A stretch of 64,000 bases of DNA from AC-69 sp963751665 (GCA_963751665.1 CAVVVF010000005.1:1-64000), one strand, 5' to 3'; shown: positions 35,567-44,855, counted from the first letter of the stretch. Translations and numbers: made by a program. Notes: generated by a model from the letters alone, not told the origin.

Positions 35567-36952
35567 ATGCTCGACCGCGAACTCGCCGGCCAGGTCCTCC
35601 GAGCGGCGCGGGCCCGGGGCGGGTCTTTCGCCGAGCTGTTCGTCGAGGAGCGATCCTCGCTCACCATCCGGTTGGACGACGGGAAGATCGAGGAGCTGAC
35701 CTCCGGCCTGGACCGAGGGGCGGGGGTGCGGGTCGGCCACGGGACCTCGTTCGGCTACGCGTTCTCCAACCGGCTGGACCCCGACGCGCTGCTCGAGGCG
35801 GCTCGGCCGCGGCTGCTGCCGTGGCCGAGGGCGCCGCCGGCCAGGTGGTCGACCTGCGGGCCCAGGATCCGCCGGTCGTCCACCGGGCCGAGCGACCGGC
35901 GGAGGCCGTCCCGGCCGCCGAGAAGGTGGCGTGGCTGCGCGCGGTCGACGACGTCGCCCGCGCCTTCAGCCCCCACGTCCGCCAGGTGAGCGCGTCCTAC
36001 GGCGATTCCGTCCAGAAGGTGCTCGTCGCCACGTCCGACGGACGGTGGGTGGAGGAGTCGCGTCCTCGGATCCGGCTGGGGGTCCAGGTGGTCGCGGGGC
36101 GCGACGGCGTCATCCAGACGGGGTTCCACGGGCCGGCCGGCCTGGCCGGCGTGGAGTTCTTCGACGAGCACCCGCCGGCGAAGACGGCCGAGGTCGCTGC
36201 GAAGCGCGCGGTGACGATGCTCGACGCCGGACCCGCGCCGGCCGGCGAGATGCCGGTGGTCCTCGCGCCCGGGATGGGCGGCGTGCTGTTCCACGAGGCC
36301 TGCGGGCATCCGCTCGAGGCGGACATCGTGGACAAGGAGGCGTCGGTCTACCGGGGCCGCATCGGCGAACTGCTCGCGTCGTCGCTCGTCACGGGCGTCG
36401 ACGACGCGACGATCCCGAACGCGTGGGGGTCGTTCTCCTTCGACGACGAAGGGGTGCCGGGCCAGCGCACCGTCCTGTTCCAGGACGGTGCGCTGCAGGG
36501 CCTGATGTACGACCGCCTCCGGGCCGAGAAGGACGGCGTGGCCTCGACCGGGAACGGTCGGCGCCAGTCCTACGCGCATCCCCCCATCCCGCGCATGACC
36601 AACTCCTACATCCTGAACGGGCCGTCGAAGGCCGACGACGTCCTCGCGTCGACCGAACGAGGGGTCTACGTCACGGCCTTGGGCGGCGGACAGACCAACC
36701 CGGCCTCCGGCGATTTCGTGTTCGGCGTCTCGGAGGGGTACCTCATCGAAGGAGGCAAGGTCACGTCGCCCGTTCGCGGGCGCCAACCTCACCGGCAGGG
36801 CCATCGAGGTCATGTCCGCGGTCGATGCCGTGGCCGACGACTTCGACACCTGGGAGGGCGTGTGCGGCAAGGACGGCCAGGGCGTGCCGGTGGGGAGCGG
36901 GTCGCCCACGCTTCGCATCGCCCGGATCACCGTGGGCGGCACTGGTGGCTGA
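35567..36952 (+). CDS. tldD: TldD metalloprotease subunit (two frameshifts)
   Basis: ATG 35567 starts LDRELAGQVLRAARARGGSF and RLDDGKIEELTSGLDRGAGV, the usual TldD beginning. The metalloprotease motif HExxxH is present in LFHEACGHPLEADI. Two single-base corrections are needed: a missing G near 35808 (restoring EAARAAAAAVAEGAAGQ) and an extra G near 36779 (restoring SPVRGANLTGRAIEVMSAVD). The corrected protein has about 461 residues, the normal family length. TldD works with TldE as a heterodimeric zinc protease that cleaves unfolded peptides and modified-peptide leaders. The stop overlaps the tldE start by eight bases, so expression is coupled. Confidence 0.85.
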
Positions 36953-38294
36953 ACGCGTGGCCGACCTGGCCGATCTGTCCGCTGCCGCGGTCGAGGCCGC
37001 TGCCGACCACGAGGCGGTGGAGGCCTACGCGGAGGAATCCAGGCGCACGGAGGTCACCGCGCACAAGGGCGAGGTCGAGGGGCTCACGTTCGCCGAGTCA
37101 CTGGGGGTCGGGATCCGTTTGATCGCGAACGGCCGGCTCGGCTACGCCTACGCCGCCGACCCGTCGCTCGACGAGGTTCGGGAGGCCGTCGCCCGGGCAC
37201 GCGAGAACGCCGAGCTCGCCACGGAGGACGAGTTCAACGCGCTCCCTCCGGCGAAGCCGGTCGAGCCGATCGCGGCGCTGTTCCGGCAGGACCAGGCGAC
37301 GCTCCCCACCGAGCGCAAGGTGAGCGTGGCCCTGGACCTCGAACACCTCGCGGTCTCTGCCGATCCGCGCGTGACCAAGGTCGACCAGGCCGGGTATGGC
37401 GACGCCGTGTCGCGGGTGGCCATCGCGTCCACGGCCGGCGTGACCGCCGAGTACGGGCGCACGGACTGCTGGGCCGTCGTCTCGGCGCTCGCGGAAGGAG
37501 ACGGCGAGACGCAGGCCGGGTGGTCGTTCCGCGTGGCCCGGGAGCTCGGCGAGCTCGATTGGGGATCGGTGGCCCAGGAGGCTGTCGAGCGGTCGGCCCG
37601 ACTGCTCGGGGCGGTCAAGCCGGCGTCGGGGCGCGTGCCGGTCGTGTTGGATCCGTTCGCCGGGTCCTCGTTCCTCGGGGTCCTGGCCGGAGCCCTGTCG
37701 GCCGAGTCGGTGCAGAAGCAGCGGTCCCTGTTCGCCGGCCTCCTCGGACAACCGGTGGGCTCGCCCCTGCTGACGCTGGTGGACGACGGGCGCACGCTCG
37801 ACGGGCCGGCCGCGGCGCCGTTCGACGACGAGGGGGTGCCGACGGGCCGGACCGAGCTGATCGCCCGCGGCACGCTGATGGCATTCCTCCACAACACGTA
37901 CACGGCCAGGCGAGGGGGGACCGACTCGACCGGCAACGCCAAGCGCGGCGGCTACCGGACGCCGCCGGGTGTGGGGACGACGAACTTCTTCGTGCAACCG
38001 AGGGCCAGTCCGATCTCCGACATCCTTCGCCAGGCCGAGGGCGGCGTGCTGATCCAGGACGTGTCGGGAGTCCACTCCGGGGCCAACCCGATCAGCGGCG
38101 AGTTCTCGGTGGGGGCCACCGGCCTTCGCATCGCGAACGGGGAGCTGGGCGAACCGCTCCGGGAGATGACCGTCGCCAGCACCGTGCCGGAGATGCTGAA
38201 GGGCATCGCCGCGGTCGGCGACGACCTCCGGTTCTTCACCTCGGTGGGCGTCCCCACCATCCTGATCGCGGAGATGACGGTGGCCGGCGTCTAG
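36945..38294 (+). CDS. pmbA: TldE/PmbA subunit
   Basis: GTG 36945 overlaps the tldD stop. The 449 residues match the non-catalytic partner: RRTEVTAHKGEVEGLTFAES near the start, a central DPFAGSSFLGVLAGALSAES, DDEGVPTGRTELIARGTLMA and GVHSGANPISGEFSVGATG at the end. The HExxxH motif of TldD is absent, as expected. It forms a heterodimer with TldD in the cytoplasm, where the pair degrades small peptides or matures peptide natural products in other bacteria. No precursor-peptide or RiPP gene is visible nearby, so a housekeeping role is more likely here. The frame is intact. Confidence 0.9.
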   Translation: MAERVADLADLSAAAVEAAADHEAVEAYAEESRRTEVTAHKGEVEGLTFAESLGVGIRLIANGRLGYAYAADPSLDEVREAVARARENAELATEDEFNALPPAKPVEPIAALFRQDQATLPTERKVSVALDLEHLAVSADPRVTKVDQAGYGDAVSRVAIASTAGVTAEYGRTDCWAVVSALAEGDGETQAGWSFRVARELGELDWGSVAQEAVERSARLLGAVKPASGRVPVVLDPFAGSSFLGVLAGALSAESVQKQRSLFAGLLGQPVGSPLLTLVDDGRTLDGPAAAPFDDEGVPTGRTELIARGTLMAFLHNTYTARRGGTDSTGNAKRGGYRTPPGVGTTNFFVQPRASPISDILRQAEGGVLIQDVSGVHSGANPISGEFSVGATGLRIANGELGEPLREMTVASTVPEMLKGIAAVGDDLRFFTSVGVPTILIAEMTVAGV

Positions 38295-38316
38295 TTCGCC
38301 GCCGACCCGGCGGGGC

Positions 38317-38347
38317 GGAGGGGGCTCGCCCCGCCGGTGGCGATGAC
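38317..38347. terminator. Hairpin between convergent genes
   Basis: CCGGCGGGGCG (38317-38327) pairs perfectly with CGCCCCGCCGG (38337-38347) around a 9-base loop. It sits between the tldE stop (38294) and the stop of the convergent gene (38349). There is no T-run, so it may serve both directions as a weak or factor-dependent terminator. Confidence 0.55.
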
Positions 38348-38348
38348 G

Positions 38349-38945
38349 CTACGAACCTTCGATGTGTCCGTTCCCGTGGCCGTGGCCGCCGCTCGTGGCA
38401 CCCTCGACGTCGTGCGGGTTGCCGTGGACCTTGTCCGGCTTGCCCGGCTTCCCGGGCTTGCCGTCGGGCCACTTGTCGGCGAACTTCTGCTCCAACCACA
38501 GCTCGTGCTCGTAGTGGCGTTGCCAGTTCAGGCCGTGGTGATACAGCGCGTTCATCAGGCCGTCGTTGGGGTGGTCCGCGCAGTTTTGAAGGAGGACCCG
38601 GACCGACTGGACCATGTGGCTGGTCTGCCCGGACTCGAGCCCGTCCACGAGCGCGCCGAACGCGTCCGTGGTCTGCTGGTCGCCGAGATCGGCCTGGCCC
38701 AGGAAGGCCGTCCCGCAGTCGTTCTGGACAGTGCTGAAGAAGTCCTCGACCCGCTGGCGCTCCTGGACCGGGTCGACTTGTTGCTGGCAATCGGGGGTGG
38801 TGGCCGTGCAGTCGGTGGTCTGTTGCTCGAACGGGGGGCCAGAGAACGTTCGAGCGAACGCCATGCCGGCTCCTGCAACGATCAGCAGTGACCCGAACAC
38901 GATCACCAGGGACCGCCATAGGCGAAGCTTCGATCTCTTGTCCAT
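38349..38945 (-). CDS. Secreted protein with Gly/Lys/His-rich tail
   Basis: ATG 38945 begins MDKRSKLRLWRSLVIVFGSL followed by a hydrophobic stretch to GMAFA, a signal peptide or anchor. The 198 residues then include several Cys (TDCTATTPDCQQQ, QNDCGTAF, QNCADHP) and a helical region (YHHGLNWQRHYEHELWLEQK). The tail contains GKPGKPGKP and ends GHGHGNGHIEGS. The paired Cys suggest an extracytoplasmic disulfide-bonded fold. No family is recognised. The His-rich end is milder than that of the 14-15.5 kb protein but similar in flavour. Confidence 0.7.
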   Translation of the reverse strand: MDKRSKLRLWRSLVIVFGSLLIVAGAGMAFARTFSGPPFEQQTTDCTATTPDCQQQVDPVQERQRVEDFFSTVQNDCGTAFLGQADLGDQQTTDAFGALVDGLESGQTSHMVQSVRVLLQNCADHPNDGLMNALYHHGLNWQRHYEHELWLEQKFADKWPDGKPGKPGKPDKVHGNPHDVEGATSGGHGHGNGHIEGS

Positions 38946-39083
38946 GGCTCCGAGTATCGGCCAGGGGTGTGCAAGCTCAGTACGGCTGTCTGGCCATTTC
39001 TGCCGCTCCGAGGGGGACTGCCGGCGGCCCTCAGGCCGGGTGCTCGGGGGAGGCCGGGAGACCTAAGGGCTGTGGGCCGCCGG

Positions 39084-39929
39084 CTAGAGGCCGCTCGCGG
39101 GCCTCACGTCTGCGACGATCACCGCGAACACGACGGCGGCAACCGCGATCCGGTACGCCAGGAAGACCACGAACGAGTGGCGCCGCAGGTACGCGAGCAG
39201 GAACGAGATCACCAGGAACCCGCTCACGGCCGACGAGACCATGCCCCATAGGAAGGGCCACCCCATGCCGGGGGGGAGGCCGGTCCGCGCGACGTCGATG
39301 CCCTTGAGGGCCCCGGCTCCCGCGATGATGGGGAGCGCGAGCAGGAACGAGAACCTCGCCGCGGACTCCCGATCCAGTCCGAGGGCCCGCCCCGCGGTGA
39401 TGGTCACGCCGGAGCGGGACACCCCGGGCTGGAGCGCCACCGCCTGCGCCACGCCCAACACCAGCCCGTCACGCACGGACAGATCCGCCATGCGTCGACG
39501 GATCGGAGCGACCGAGTCCACGACGACGAGGATGACGCCGAAGGCGACCAGCATCACCGCGATCAACCATGGCTGGCCCAGCTTGTCCTCGATCACGGTC
39601 TCGAACAGGGCCCCGGCGAGCGCGCCGGGGATGGTCCCCACGACCAGCGCCCAGGCCAGCCGCTCGTCGATGGTGGCGATGGAACGGCGCCGGATGGAAC
39701 CGGCCCATGCCGCGAGGTACCGCACCACGTCGTGGCGGAAGTACACGAGCGCGCCGATCAACGTCCCCACGTGGAGCGCGACGTCGAAGGTCTTGTTGAG
39801 CTCGGGGTTCTGCAGGATGGTCCATCCGAAGAGCCACGGCACGATGATGAGGTGGCCCGAGCTCGAGACCGGCGCGAACTCGGTGACTCCCTGGGTGATG
39901 CCGAGCACGATGGCCTGCAGGATGCTCGT
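39084..39929 (-). CDS. uppP: Undecaprenyl-diphosphatase (BacA/UppP family)
   Basis: The protein shows the family signatures: LGITQGVTEFAPVSSSGHLI at the N-terminus, and VALQPGVSRSGVTITAGRAL with the catalytic Arg/Ser region, plus about eight membrane helices ending in FAVIVADVRPASGL. It dephosphorylates undecaprenyl diphosphate to recycle the carrier lipid for wall synthesis. The start is odd: the expected N-terminus (T-S-I-L-Q-A-I-V) begins at an ACG codon at 39929, preceded by GGAAGGG at normal spacing. The first standard start is GTG 39908, inside the conserved region. Either ACG is used, or an ATG carries one base error. The frame is open upstream into the cpaB frame. Confidence 0.85.
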   Translation of the reverse strand, partial: TSILQAIVLGITQGVTEFAPVSSSGHLIIVPWLFGWTILQNPELNKTFDVALHVGTLIGALVYFRHDVVRYLAAWAGSIRRRSIATIDERLAWALVVGTIPGALAGALFETVIEDKLGQPWLIAVMLVAFGVILVVVDSVAPIRRRMADLSVRDGLVLGVAQAVALQPGVSRSGVTITAGRALGLDRESAARFSFLLALPIIAGAGALKGIDVARTGLPPGMGWPFLWGMVSSAVSGFLVISFLLAYLRRHSFVVFLAYRIAVAAVVFAVIVADVRPASGL

Positions 39930-39979
39930 AGCGGTCCCTTCCGGCGAGGCAAACGGCGCTGATGCTACCCGGCTCCGCC

Positions 39980-40640
39980 TTATGCTGGCCCCGCGATGGC
40001 GATGGCGAGGTCGGCGAAGGCTGTGGCGTAGGCCAGGCGTTCGGCTTGCTCCGAGCTGACCAGGAGCACCAGTGAGGAGCCCGGACGATGAGCCGGACGT
40101 GAGGCCGGTCGTCCCTTCAGCGCCCTCGTCCCCGAGCAACAGCAACACCTCGAGGCCGGTGGCGACGGTCTCGGTGTGGGGGTGAGGCCCGCCGAAGGTG
40201 GCGTACAGGTCGACGCGGTCGCCGGCACGAACGGCGCCCGGTGGAACCGCCGCGTCCACGGGGAACGCGAGCAACCCCGATGGGACCAACGACGCGACCG
40301 GACCCGCCTCGGCTGCGCCGAGGCGGGTCCGCGTCACCGGCTCGCCTTCGGCCACGTCGGACCCGACGGTCTCCCCGACGGCGAGCGACACCGACCGAAG
40401 CGCCCCCGGCGGCGCGAACGAGGACGGCATCTCGGCGACGCGGAGCATCGACTCGGTGAGGACCGTTCCCCGCTCGATCGGGGCGGCGGCCACCACGACC
40501 GGTTGCATCGTGCCGACCACCGGGCGAAGCGCTTCCAGCCGAGCCGCGTACCCCTGGACGAGCCCGTAGGCCGCCACCGCCGCCACGACCGCTAACAACG
40601 CGAAGGCCTTCGACGTCGCCGACCACCGGCGCCGGAACAC
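39980..40640 (-). CDS. cpaB: CpaB/RcpC-like SAF-domain protein (one frameshift)
   Basis: GTG 40640 (G-run upstream) begins MFRRRWSATSKAFALLAVVA with an N-terminal membrane anchor. A SAF domain follows (VVVAAAPIERGTVLTESMLR ... GETVGSDVAEGEPVTRTRLG), then GLLAFPVDAAVPPGAVRAGD and VDLYATFGG, as in CpaB proteins of Flp/Tad pili. One extra G near 40080 shifts the frame; the C-terminus continues as SLVLLVSSEQAERLAYATAF and ends at 39980, about 219 residues. CpaB assists Tad pilus assembly at the envelope. No other tad genes are seen here, so it may be an orphan or the end of a cluster outside the window. Confidence 0.7.
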
Positions 40641-40716
40641 GCATCACCCCCCAGTAAGCGAGTAGGGAGAGCGGCCCGACGCTAATGGATGCGCCGGTCG
40701 CGTGCCGTGAGGCGGA

Positions 40717-40893
40717 TCACACTCTCCGGGGCTTCTTCTCCCCGAGGGGCAGGACCCGGACCCGGAACTCCTCCAGGGCCGGCTGGCCTACGATCTGGGC
40801 GACGGACTCGCGGATCCGATCCCCGAGCTGCTGCGGGTCCAACGACGTCTTGAAGCGGAGCTCGACGGTGACGAGGACTGGTTCGGTGGCCAT
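40717..40893 (-). CDS. Small conserved-looking protein of unknown function
   Basis: ATG 40893 opens a 58-residue frame, MATEPVLVTVELRFKTSLDP followed by QQLGDRIRESVAQIVG and EEFRVRVLPLGEKKPRRV. The alternating hydrophobic strand, a helix and a second strand suggest a small alpha/beta fold. The codon pattern is typical of coding DNA. It is transcribed away from the MTA phosphorylase stop by about 20 bases and may be the last gene of that operon. No family is known to me. Confidence 0.55.
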   Translation of the reverse strand: MATEPVLVTVELRFKTSLDPQQLGDRIRESVAQIVGQPALEEFRVRVLPLGEKKPRRV

Positions 40894-40914
40894 GGCCCCA
40901 TCGTACCCGCGCCG

Positions 40915-41709
40915 CTAGACCTCGAACCGTGCTCCCTGGAGCGCGGTGGCGCATGGGCAATCCCGCTCCTTCGGGAGCGCGGGGATCGATGCGAACAGCA
41001 GCTCACGGAGTCGTGCGTTGTTCCGCTCGAAGACCTCGATCACCGCCTCGTGCGTGACCGGCTGGACTCCCGGCACCCCGACGTCGTAATCGGTGATGAG
41101 CGAGACGTTCGCATAACAGATCTCCAACTCTCGCGCGAGGAGCGCTTCGGGATACCCCGTCATGTTCAGCGTGTGCCATCCCATCTGGTTGAACCAGGTC
41201 GACTCGGCGCGTGTGGAGAAGCGCGGACCCTCGATGACGACCATCGTCCCGCCGTCGTGCATGGAGATGCCGAGCTCGGTCCCCTCCTTCACCGCCACCT
41301 CGCGCATCGTGGGGCAGTAGGGGTCGGCGAAGGCGATGTGCGTCGTGATGGGACCGTCGTAGAACGTGTGCGGCCGCGAGCGGGTCCGGTCCACGAGCTG
41401 GTCGCAGACCACGAAGTCACCGATCTGCACGCCCGGCTGGAGCGAGCCGGCGGCGCACGGCCCCCAGATCCGCTGGACGCCGAGCTCCTTCATGGCCCAC
41501 AGGTTGGCCCGGTAGTTGATCCGGTGCGGCGGGAACTCGTGTTTCACCCCATGGCGGGGGATGAACGCGACCGGGCGGCCACCGATCTCGCCGATCACTG
41601 GGGAGGCGGACGGACTGCCGTACGGCGTGTCCACGTCCACGGCTTCCGAGGACTCCAGGAACGAGTGGAACCCGGACCCCCCGAAGACGCCGATCTCCGC
41701 TGTGCTCAG
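40915..41709 (-). CDS. mtnP: S-methyl-5'-thioadenosine phosphorylase family
   Basis: The 264 residues contain the family markers: IGVFGGSGFHSFL (phosphate loop), AFIPRHGVKHEFPPHRINYR with NLWAMKELGV, GPRFSTRAES and HTLNMTGYPEALLARE (purine site). They catalyse phosphorolysis of methylthioadenosine in methionine salvage, although some members prefer other purine nucleosides. The reading frame begins at CTG 41709, which overlaps the stop of the FmdB-like gene (CTGA) and is preceded by AGGAG at normal spacing. No ATG, GTG or TTG lies near the conserved start, so a rare CTG start is likely. A Cys-rich C-terminus (RDCPCATAL) is typical of bacterial MTAP. Confidence 0.85.
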   Translation of the reverse strand: MSTAEIGVFGGSGFHSFLESSEAVDVDTPYGSPSASPVIGEIGGRPVAFIPRHGVKHEFPPHRINYRANLWAMKELGVQRIWGPCAAGSLQPGVQIGDFVVCDQLVDRTRSRPHTFYDGPITTHIAFADPYCPTMREVAVKEGTELGISMHDGGTMVVIEGPRFSTRAESTWFNQMGWHTLNMTGYPEALLARELEICYANVSLITDYDVGVPGVQPVTHEAVIEVFERNNARLRELLFASIPALPKERDCPCATALQGARFEV

Positions 41710-42050
41710 GCGCTCTTCTCCTGGGCGCTGCCCGTCGTGGCCTTCTCGCCGGCCGGTTTTGTATCGCCTTTCGAGTCGCCTTTCGAGTCGCCTTTCGAGT
41801 CGCCTTTCGAGTCGCCCTTTGACTCGGGCTTCGACTCCGGGTGCTTCGTCTCGGAGGAACCGGCGGCGGACTTGGACCGGCTGTCCGTGGCGTAGAAGCC
41901 CGATCCCTTGAACACGATCCCGGCCGGGTGGAACACCTTCCGAAGCGGTCCCCCGCACACCCCGCAGGTCGTGAGCGGTGGTTCGCTGATCCGCTGGAAC
42001 ACCTCGACGTGCTGTCCGCACTTCGTACAGGCGTACTCGTAGGTGGGCAT
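41706..42050 (-). CDS. FmdB-type zinc-ribbon protein with SKGD repeats
   Basis: ATG 42050 starts MPTYEYACTKCGQHVEVFQR, the canonical FmdB regulator/zinc-ribbon beginning, with the second cysteine pair in TTCGVCGGPLRKVFHPAG. After GIVFKGSGFYATDSR comes a low-complexity tail with five (S/G)KGD units. The 114-residue length is usual apart from the repeats. FmdB proteins are widespread small putative regulators of unclear role. Translation is coupled to MTA phosphorylase through a CTGA overlap. Confidence 0.85.
   Translation of the reverse strand: MPTYEYACTKCGQHVEVFQRISEPPLTTCGVCGGPLRKVFHPAGIVFKGSGFYATDSRSKSAAGSSETKHPESKPESKGDSKGDSKGDSKGDSKGDTKPAGEKATTGSAQEKSA
41764..41823 (-). repeat. 12-bp tandem repeat encoding Ser-Lys-Gly-Asp
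   Basis: Four identical TCGCCTTTCGAG units (41764-41811) and a fifth with changes lie within the FmdB-like gene tail. Identity indicates recent expansion. Confidence 0.85.
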
Positions 42051-42219
42051 CGTGCATCGATTCTATCGGAGCGGGGTATCCATCCAGCCAAGTGAGGGGT
42101 TTGAAAGGGGTCCGTCCGCGGGAGGGGAACACGCTGCGAGTCCACACTAGGGCGACCGGGCGACTGGAGCGCCGTGGGCGGCCCGGAGTAGACTCACCTA
42201 CCCTTTGGGGGGAGGTCCC

Positions 42220-43098
42220 ATGAAGGTCAGGAAGGCCGTCATCCCCGCCGCCGGCCTGGGGACCCGTTTCCTCCCGGCCACCAAGGCACAGCCCAAGGAG
42301 ATGCTCCCGGTGGTCGACAAGCCGGCCATCCAGTACGTGGTGGAAGAGGCCGTGCGGGCGGGGCTGAACGACATCCTGATCATCACCGGTCGGGGCAAGC
42401 GCTCCATCGAGGACCACTTCGACCGGTCGGTCGAGCTGGAGAACTTCCTGGAGGCCAGAGGGAAGTTCGACGAGCTGAAGGAGGTCCGCGAGATCTCCGA
42501 GATGGCCACTATCCACTACATCCGCCAGCGCGATCCCCTCGGCCTGGGCCACGCAGTACTGGTGGCCGAGGACCACGTCGCCGGCGAGCCCTTCGCCGTC
42601 CTGCTCGGAGACGACCTGATCGCCGGGACCACGCCGCTCCTCCAGGAGATGCTGCGGATCCACGAGCGGTACGGCCGGAGCGTCATCGCGGTCCAGGAGG
42701 TGGCCCGGGACGAGATCGGCCTGTACGGCTCGATCGAGCCCGAGTTCGTCGAGGAGCGCCTGGCCCGCGTGGTCTCGATCGTGGAGAAGCCCGCCCCGGA
42801 CGAGGCTCCTTCCAACCTGGCGGCGATCGGCCGCTACGTGCTGACGCCGGAGATCTTCGACAGCCTGCGCGCCGTGGAGCCCGGCAAGGGCGGCGAGATT
42901 CAGCTCACGGACGCCATCAACTACCTGGCCCAGGAACAGGCCGTATACGCCTACGTCTTCGAGAACGGCCGGTTCGACGTGGGCAACAAGCTGGACTACC
43001 TGAAGGCCACGATCGAGCTCGCCGTGGATCGAGAGGACGTGGGCAGGGAAATCCGCGAGTACCTGGCGGACCTGGTGCAGCGCAAGAAGATCCTGTAA
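42220..43098 (+). CDS. galU: UTP-glucose-1-phosphate uridylyltransferase
   Basis: ATG 42220 follows GGGGGGAGG. The 292 residues contain the nucleotidyltransferase signature KAVIPAAGLGTRFLPATKAQ and PKEMLPVVDKPAIQYVVEEA, the DDLIAG metal site, GLYGSIEPEF, VEKPAPDEAPSNLAAIGRYV and GEIQLTDAI. This is a complete GalU and makes UDP-glucose for envelope glycans. It reads divergently from the FmdB/mtnP operon; moeA follows after 36 bases on the same strand, so cotranscription is plausible. The length and all conserved blocks are normal. Confidence 0.95.
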   Translation: MKVRKAVIPAAGLGTRFLPATKAQPKEMLPVVDKPAIQYVVEEAVRAGLNDILIITGRGKRSIEDHFDRSVELENFLEARGKFDELKEVREISEMATIHYIRQRDPLGLGHAVLVAEDHVAGEPFAVLLGDDLIAGTTPLLQEMLRIHERYGRSVIAVQEVARDEIGLYGSIEPEFVEERLARVVSIVEKPAPDEAPSNLAAIGRYVLTPEIFDSLRAVEPGKGGEIQLTDAINYLAQEQAVYAYVFENGRFDVGNKLDYLKATIELAVDREDVGREIREYLADLVQRKKIL

Positions 43099-43134
43099 CG
43101 GCCCGCTTCCAGCCCGGTCGGTAGACTGCCCGGG

Positions 43135-44400
43135 ATGGCCACGAGCGCGACGCACGTCCACGACCACGACAGCGGTGAGGGCCTGCTCTCGGTGGAGGAC
43201 GCCAGGCAGAAGGTCCTCGCGCAGGTCCAACCGCTCGCCACCATCAACCTCCCTCTCACCGAGGCTCACGGTTGCGTCTTGGCGGAGGACGCGGTGGCCC
43301 CCTCCGACCTCCCGGACTTCCCGTCCTCCGCGATGGACGGGTTCGCCGTCCGCTCGAGCGATGTGGCGGGAGCGTCGCCGGCATCGCCCGTCGAGCTCAC
43401 GATCTCCGGGCGGGCCCCCATCGGTCGGCGTCCCGAAGCGACCGTTGGAGGCGAGGAGGCCGTCCGAATCGCCACCGGGGCGCCGGTCCCCGCGGGCGCA
43501 GACACGATCGTGCCCATCGAGAACTGCGAGGCTGCCGGGGACCGGGTCCGGATACTGGCGGCATCGCCGGAGGGGAAGCACATCCGTCCCACGGGCGAGG
43601 ACGTGAAGGCCGGCGAGATCCTCGTCGCTCGGGGGCGCCGGCTCGGCGCCCCCGAGCTGGCCCTCCTAGCCACGGCGGGCTTCTCGCACCCGCTGGTCCA
43701 CCCCCGGCCACGTGTCGTGGTGCTCTCGACCGGGGACGAGCTGATCGCTCCGCCGGGCTCGCCTGCGTACGGTCAGGTCCGCGACTCGAACGCCTACCTG
43801 TTGTTCGGTGCCCTTCGGGAGGCGGGCGCCGCCCCGGTCCTGGCCGGCATCGTCCGCGACGAGGTGGACGAGCTCCGCGACACCGTGCTCTCGCGCCTGG
43901 CCCAGGCCGACGCGTTCGTGTCCTCGGGAGGCGTGTCGGTGGGGGAGCGAGACGTCGTGAAGGCGGCCTTCTTCCGCCGGGGTGACGTCGAGTTCTTCAA
44001 GGTGGCTATGCAGCCGGGCATGCCGCAGGGGTTCGGCCACATCGAGGGCAAGCCCTACTTCGGCCTCCCGGGGAACCCGGTCAGCGTCTTCGTCTCGTTC
44101 GAGGTGTTCATCCGGCCGGCGATCCTGAAGATGATGGGCCGAACGAGCCTGTTCCGCCCTGAGGTCACCGCGCGCCTCACCGCCGACGTCTCGGGGCCGA
44201 AGGGCAAGACCCAGTTCGCGCGTGTGCTGGTGCGGCCGGACGACGACGGGTACGTCGCCACACCGACCGGAGGCCGGGGTTCCAACCTCATCTCCACCGT
44301 GGCCCGGGCGAACGGCCTGGCCATCGTGCCCTCCGGCGTCGACACGGCGCCGGCGGGCAGCGAGGTCACGGTCATGCTGTTCCGCGCGCCGGAGGACTGA
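43135..44400 (+). CDS. moeA: Molybdopterin molybdenumtransferase
   Basis: ATG 43135 gives 421 residues after a His/Asp-containing start. MoeA motifs are complete: LPDFPSSAMDGFAVRSSDVA, AVRIATGAPVPAGADTIVPI, VVVLSTGDELIAPPG, SSGGVSVGERDVVKAAF and YFGLPGNPVSVFVSFEVFI. The enzyme inserts molybdate into adenylylated molybdopterin. The stop TGA shares its A with the ATG of moaC, so the two are coupled. With MoaC it would supply cofactor for the CO dehydrogenase encoded 15 kb away (functional inference). Confidence 0.95.
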   Translation: MATSATHVHDHDSGEGLLSVEDARQKVLAQVQPLATINLPLTEAHGCVLAEDAVAPSDLPDFPSSAMDGFAVRSSDVAGASPASPVELTISGRAPIGRRPEATVGGEEAVRIATGAPVPAGADTIVPIENCEAAGDRVRILAASPEGKHIRPTGEDVKAGEILVARGRRLGAPELALLATAGFSHPLVHPRPRVVVLSTGDELIAPPGSPAYGQVRDSNAYLLFGALREAGAAPVLAGIVRDEVDELRDTVLSRLAQADAFVSSGGVSVGERDVVKAAFFRRGDVEFFKVAMQPGMPQGFGHIEGKPYFGLPGNPVSVFVSFEVFIRPAILKMMGRTSLFRPEVTARLTADVSGPKGKTQFARVLVRPDDDGYVATPTGGRGSNLISTVARANGLAIVPSGVDTAPAGSEVTVMLFRAPED

Positions 44401-44855
44401 TGGCGGCCGGCGACGCGGCGCGCATCGTCGACGTCGGTAGCAAGGAGGTCACCGACCGAGAGGCCATGGCCGAGTGCGTGATCACGATGACCCCGGAGGC
44501 CTGCGCGCACCTCGAGGCGGGGACGCCGAAGGGAAACCCTATCGAGGCCGCCCGGGTGGCGGGCATCATGGGTGTGAAGCGGACACCCGACCTCCTCCCG
44601 TTCTGCCACCCGATCGCGGTAACTGGGGCCGAGGTCGTCGTGGAGCCCGATCGGTCGACCGGGCGCATCCGGGTCCAGGCGCGCGTGACCGCCCGCGACC
44701 GGACGGGCGTGGAGATGGAGGCCCTCACGGCGGCGGCGGTCGCCGCGCTCAGCCTGTACGACACGGCCAAGGCCTTCGACCGAGCCGCTCGCATCGACGG
44801 GCTCCGCCTGTTGGAGAAGAAGGGCGGGAAGAGCGGGGACTACCGGGCCGGCTGA
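44400..44855 (+). CDS. moaC: Cyclic pyranopterin monophosphate synthase accessory protein MoaC
   Basis: ATG 44400 overlaps the moeA stop. The 151 residues contain ARIVDVGSKEVTDREAMAEC, AGIMGVKRTPDLLPFCHPIA and GVEMEALTAAAVAALSLYD, and end with IDGLRLLEKKGGKSGDYR. These are the complete MoaC blocks with catalytic Lys and Asp regions. It converts the MoaA product to cyclic pyranopterin monophosphate, the first stage of molybdenum-cofactor synthesis. moaA is not in the window. Confidence 0.95.
   Translation: MAAGDAARIVDVGSKEVTDREAMAECVITMTPEACAHLEAGTPKGNPIEAARVAGIMGVKRTPDLLPFCHPIAVTGAEVVVEPDRSTGRIRVQARVTARDRTGVEMEALTAAAVAALSLYDTAKAFDRAARIDGLRLLEKKGGKSGDYRAG

Noticed and set aside
36945..38294. 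TldD/TldE as part of a RiPP peptide cluster
   Set aside because: No precursor peptide, radical SAM or cyclodehydratase gene lies nearby, so a general protease role is the safer call.
41710..43581. Upstream extension of the MTA phosphorylase frame to a start at 43581
   Set aside because: The extension is antisense to galU and moeA and has no protein-like character; the phosphorylase domain begins at about 41700.
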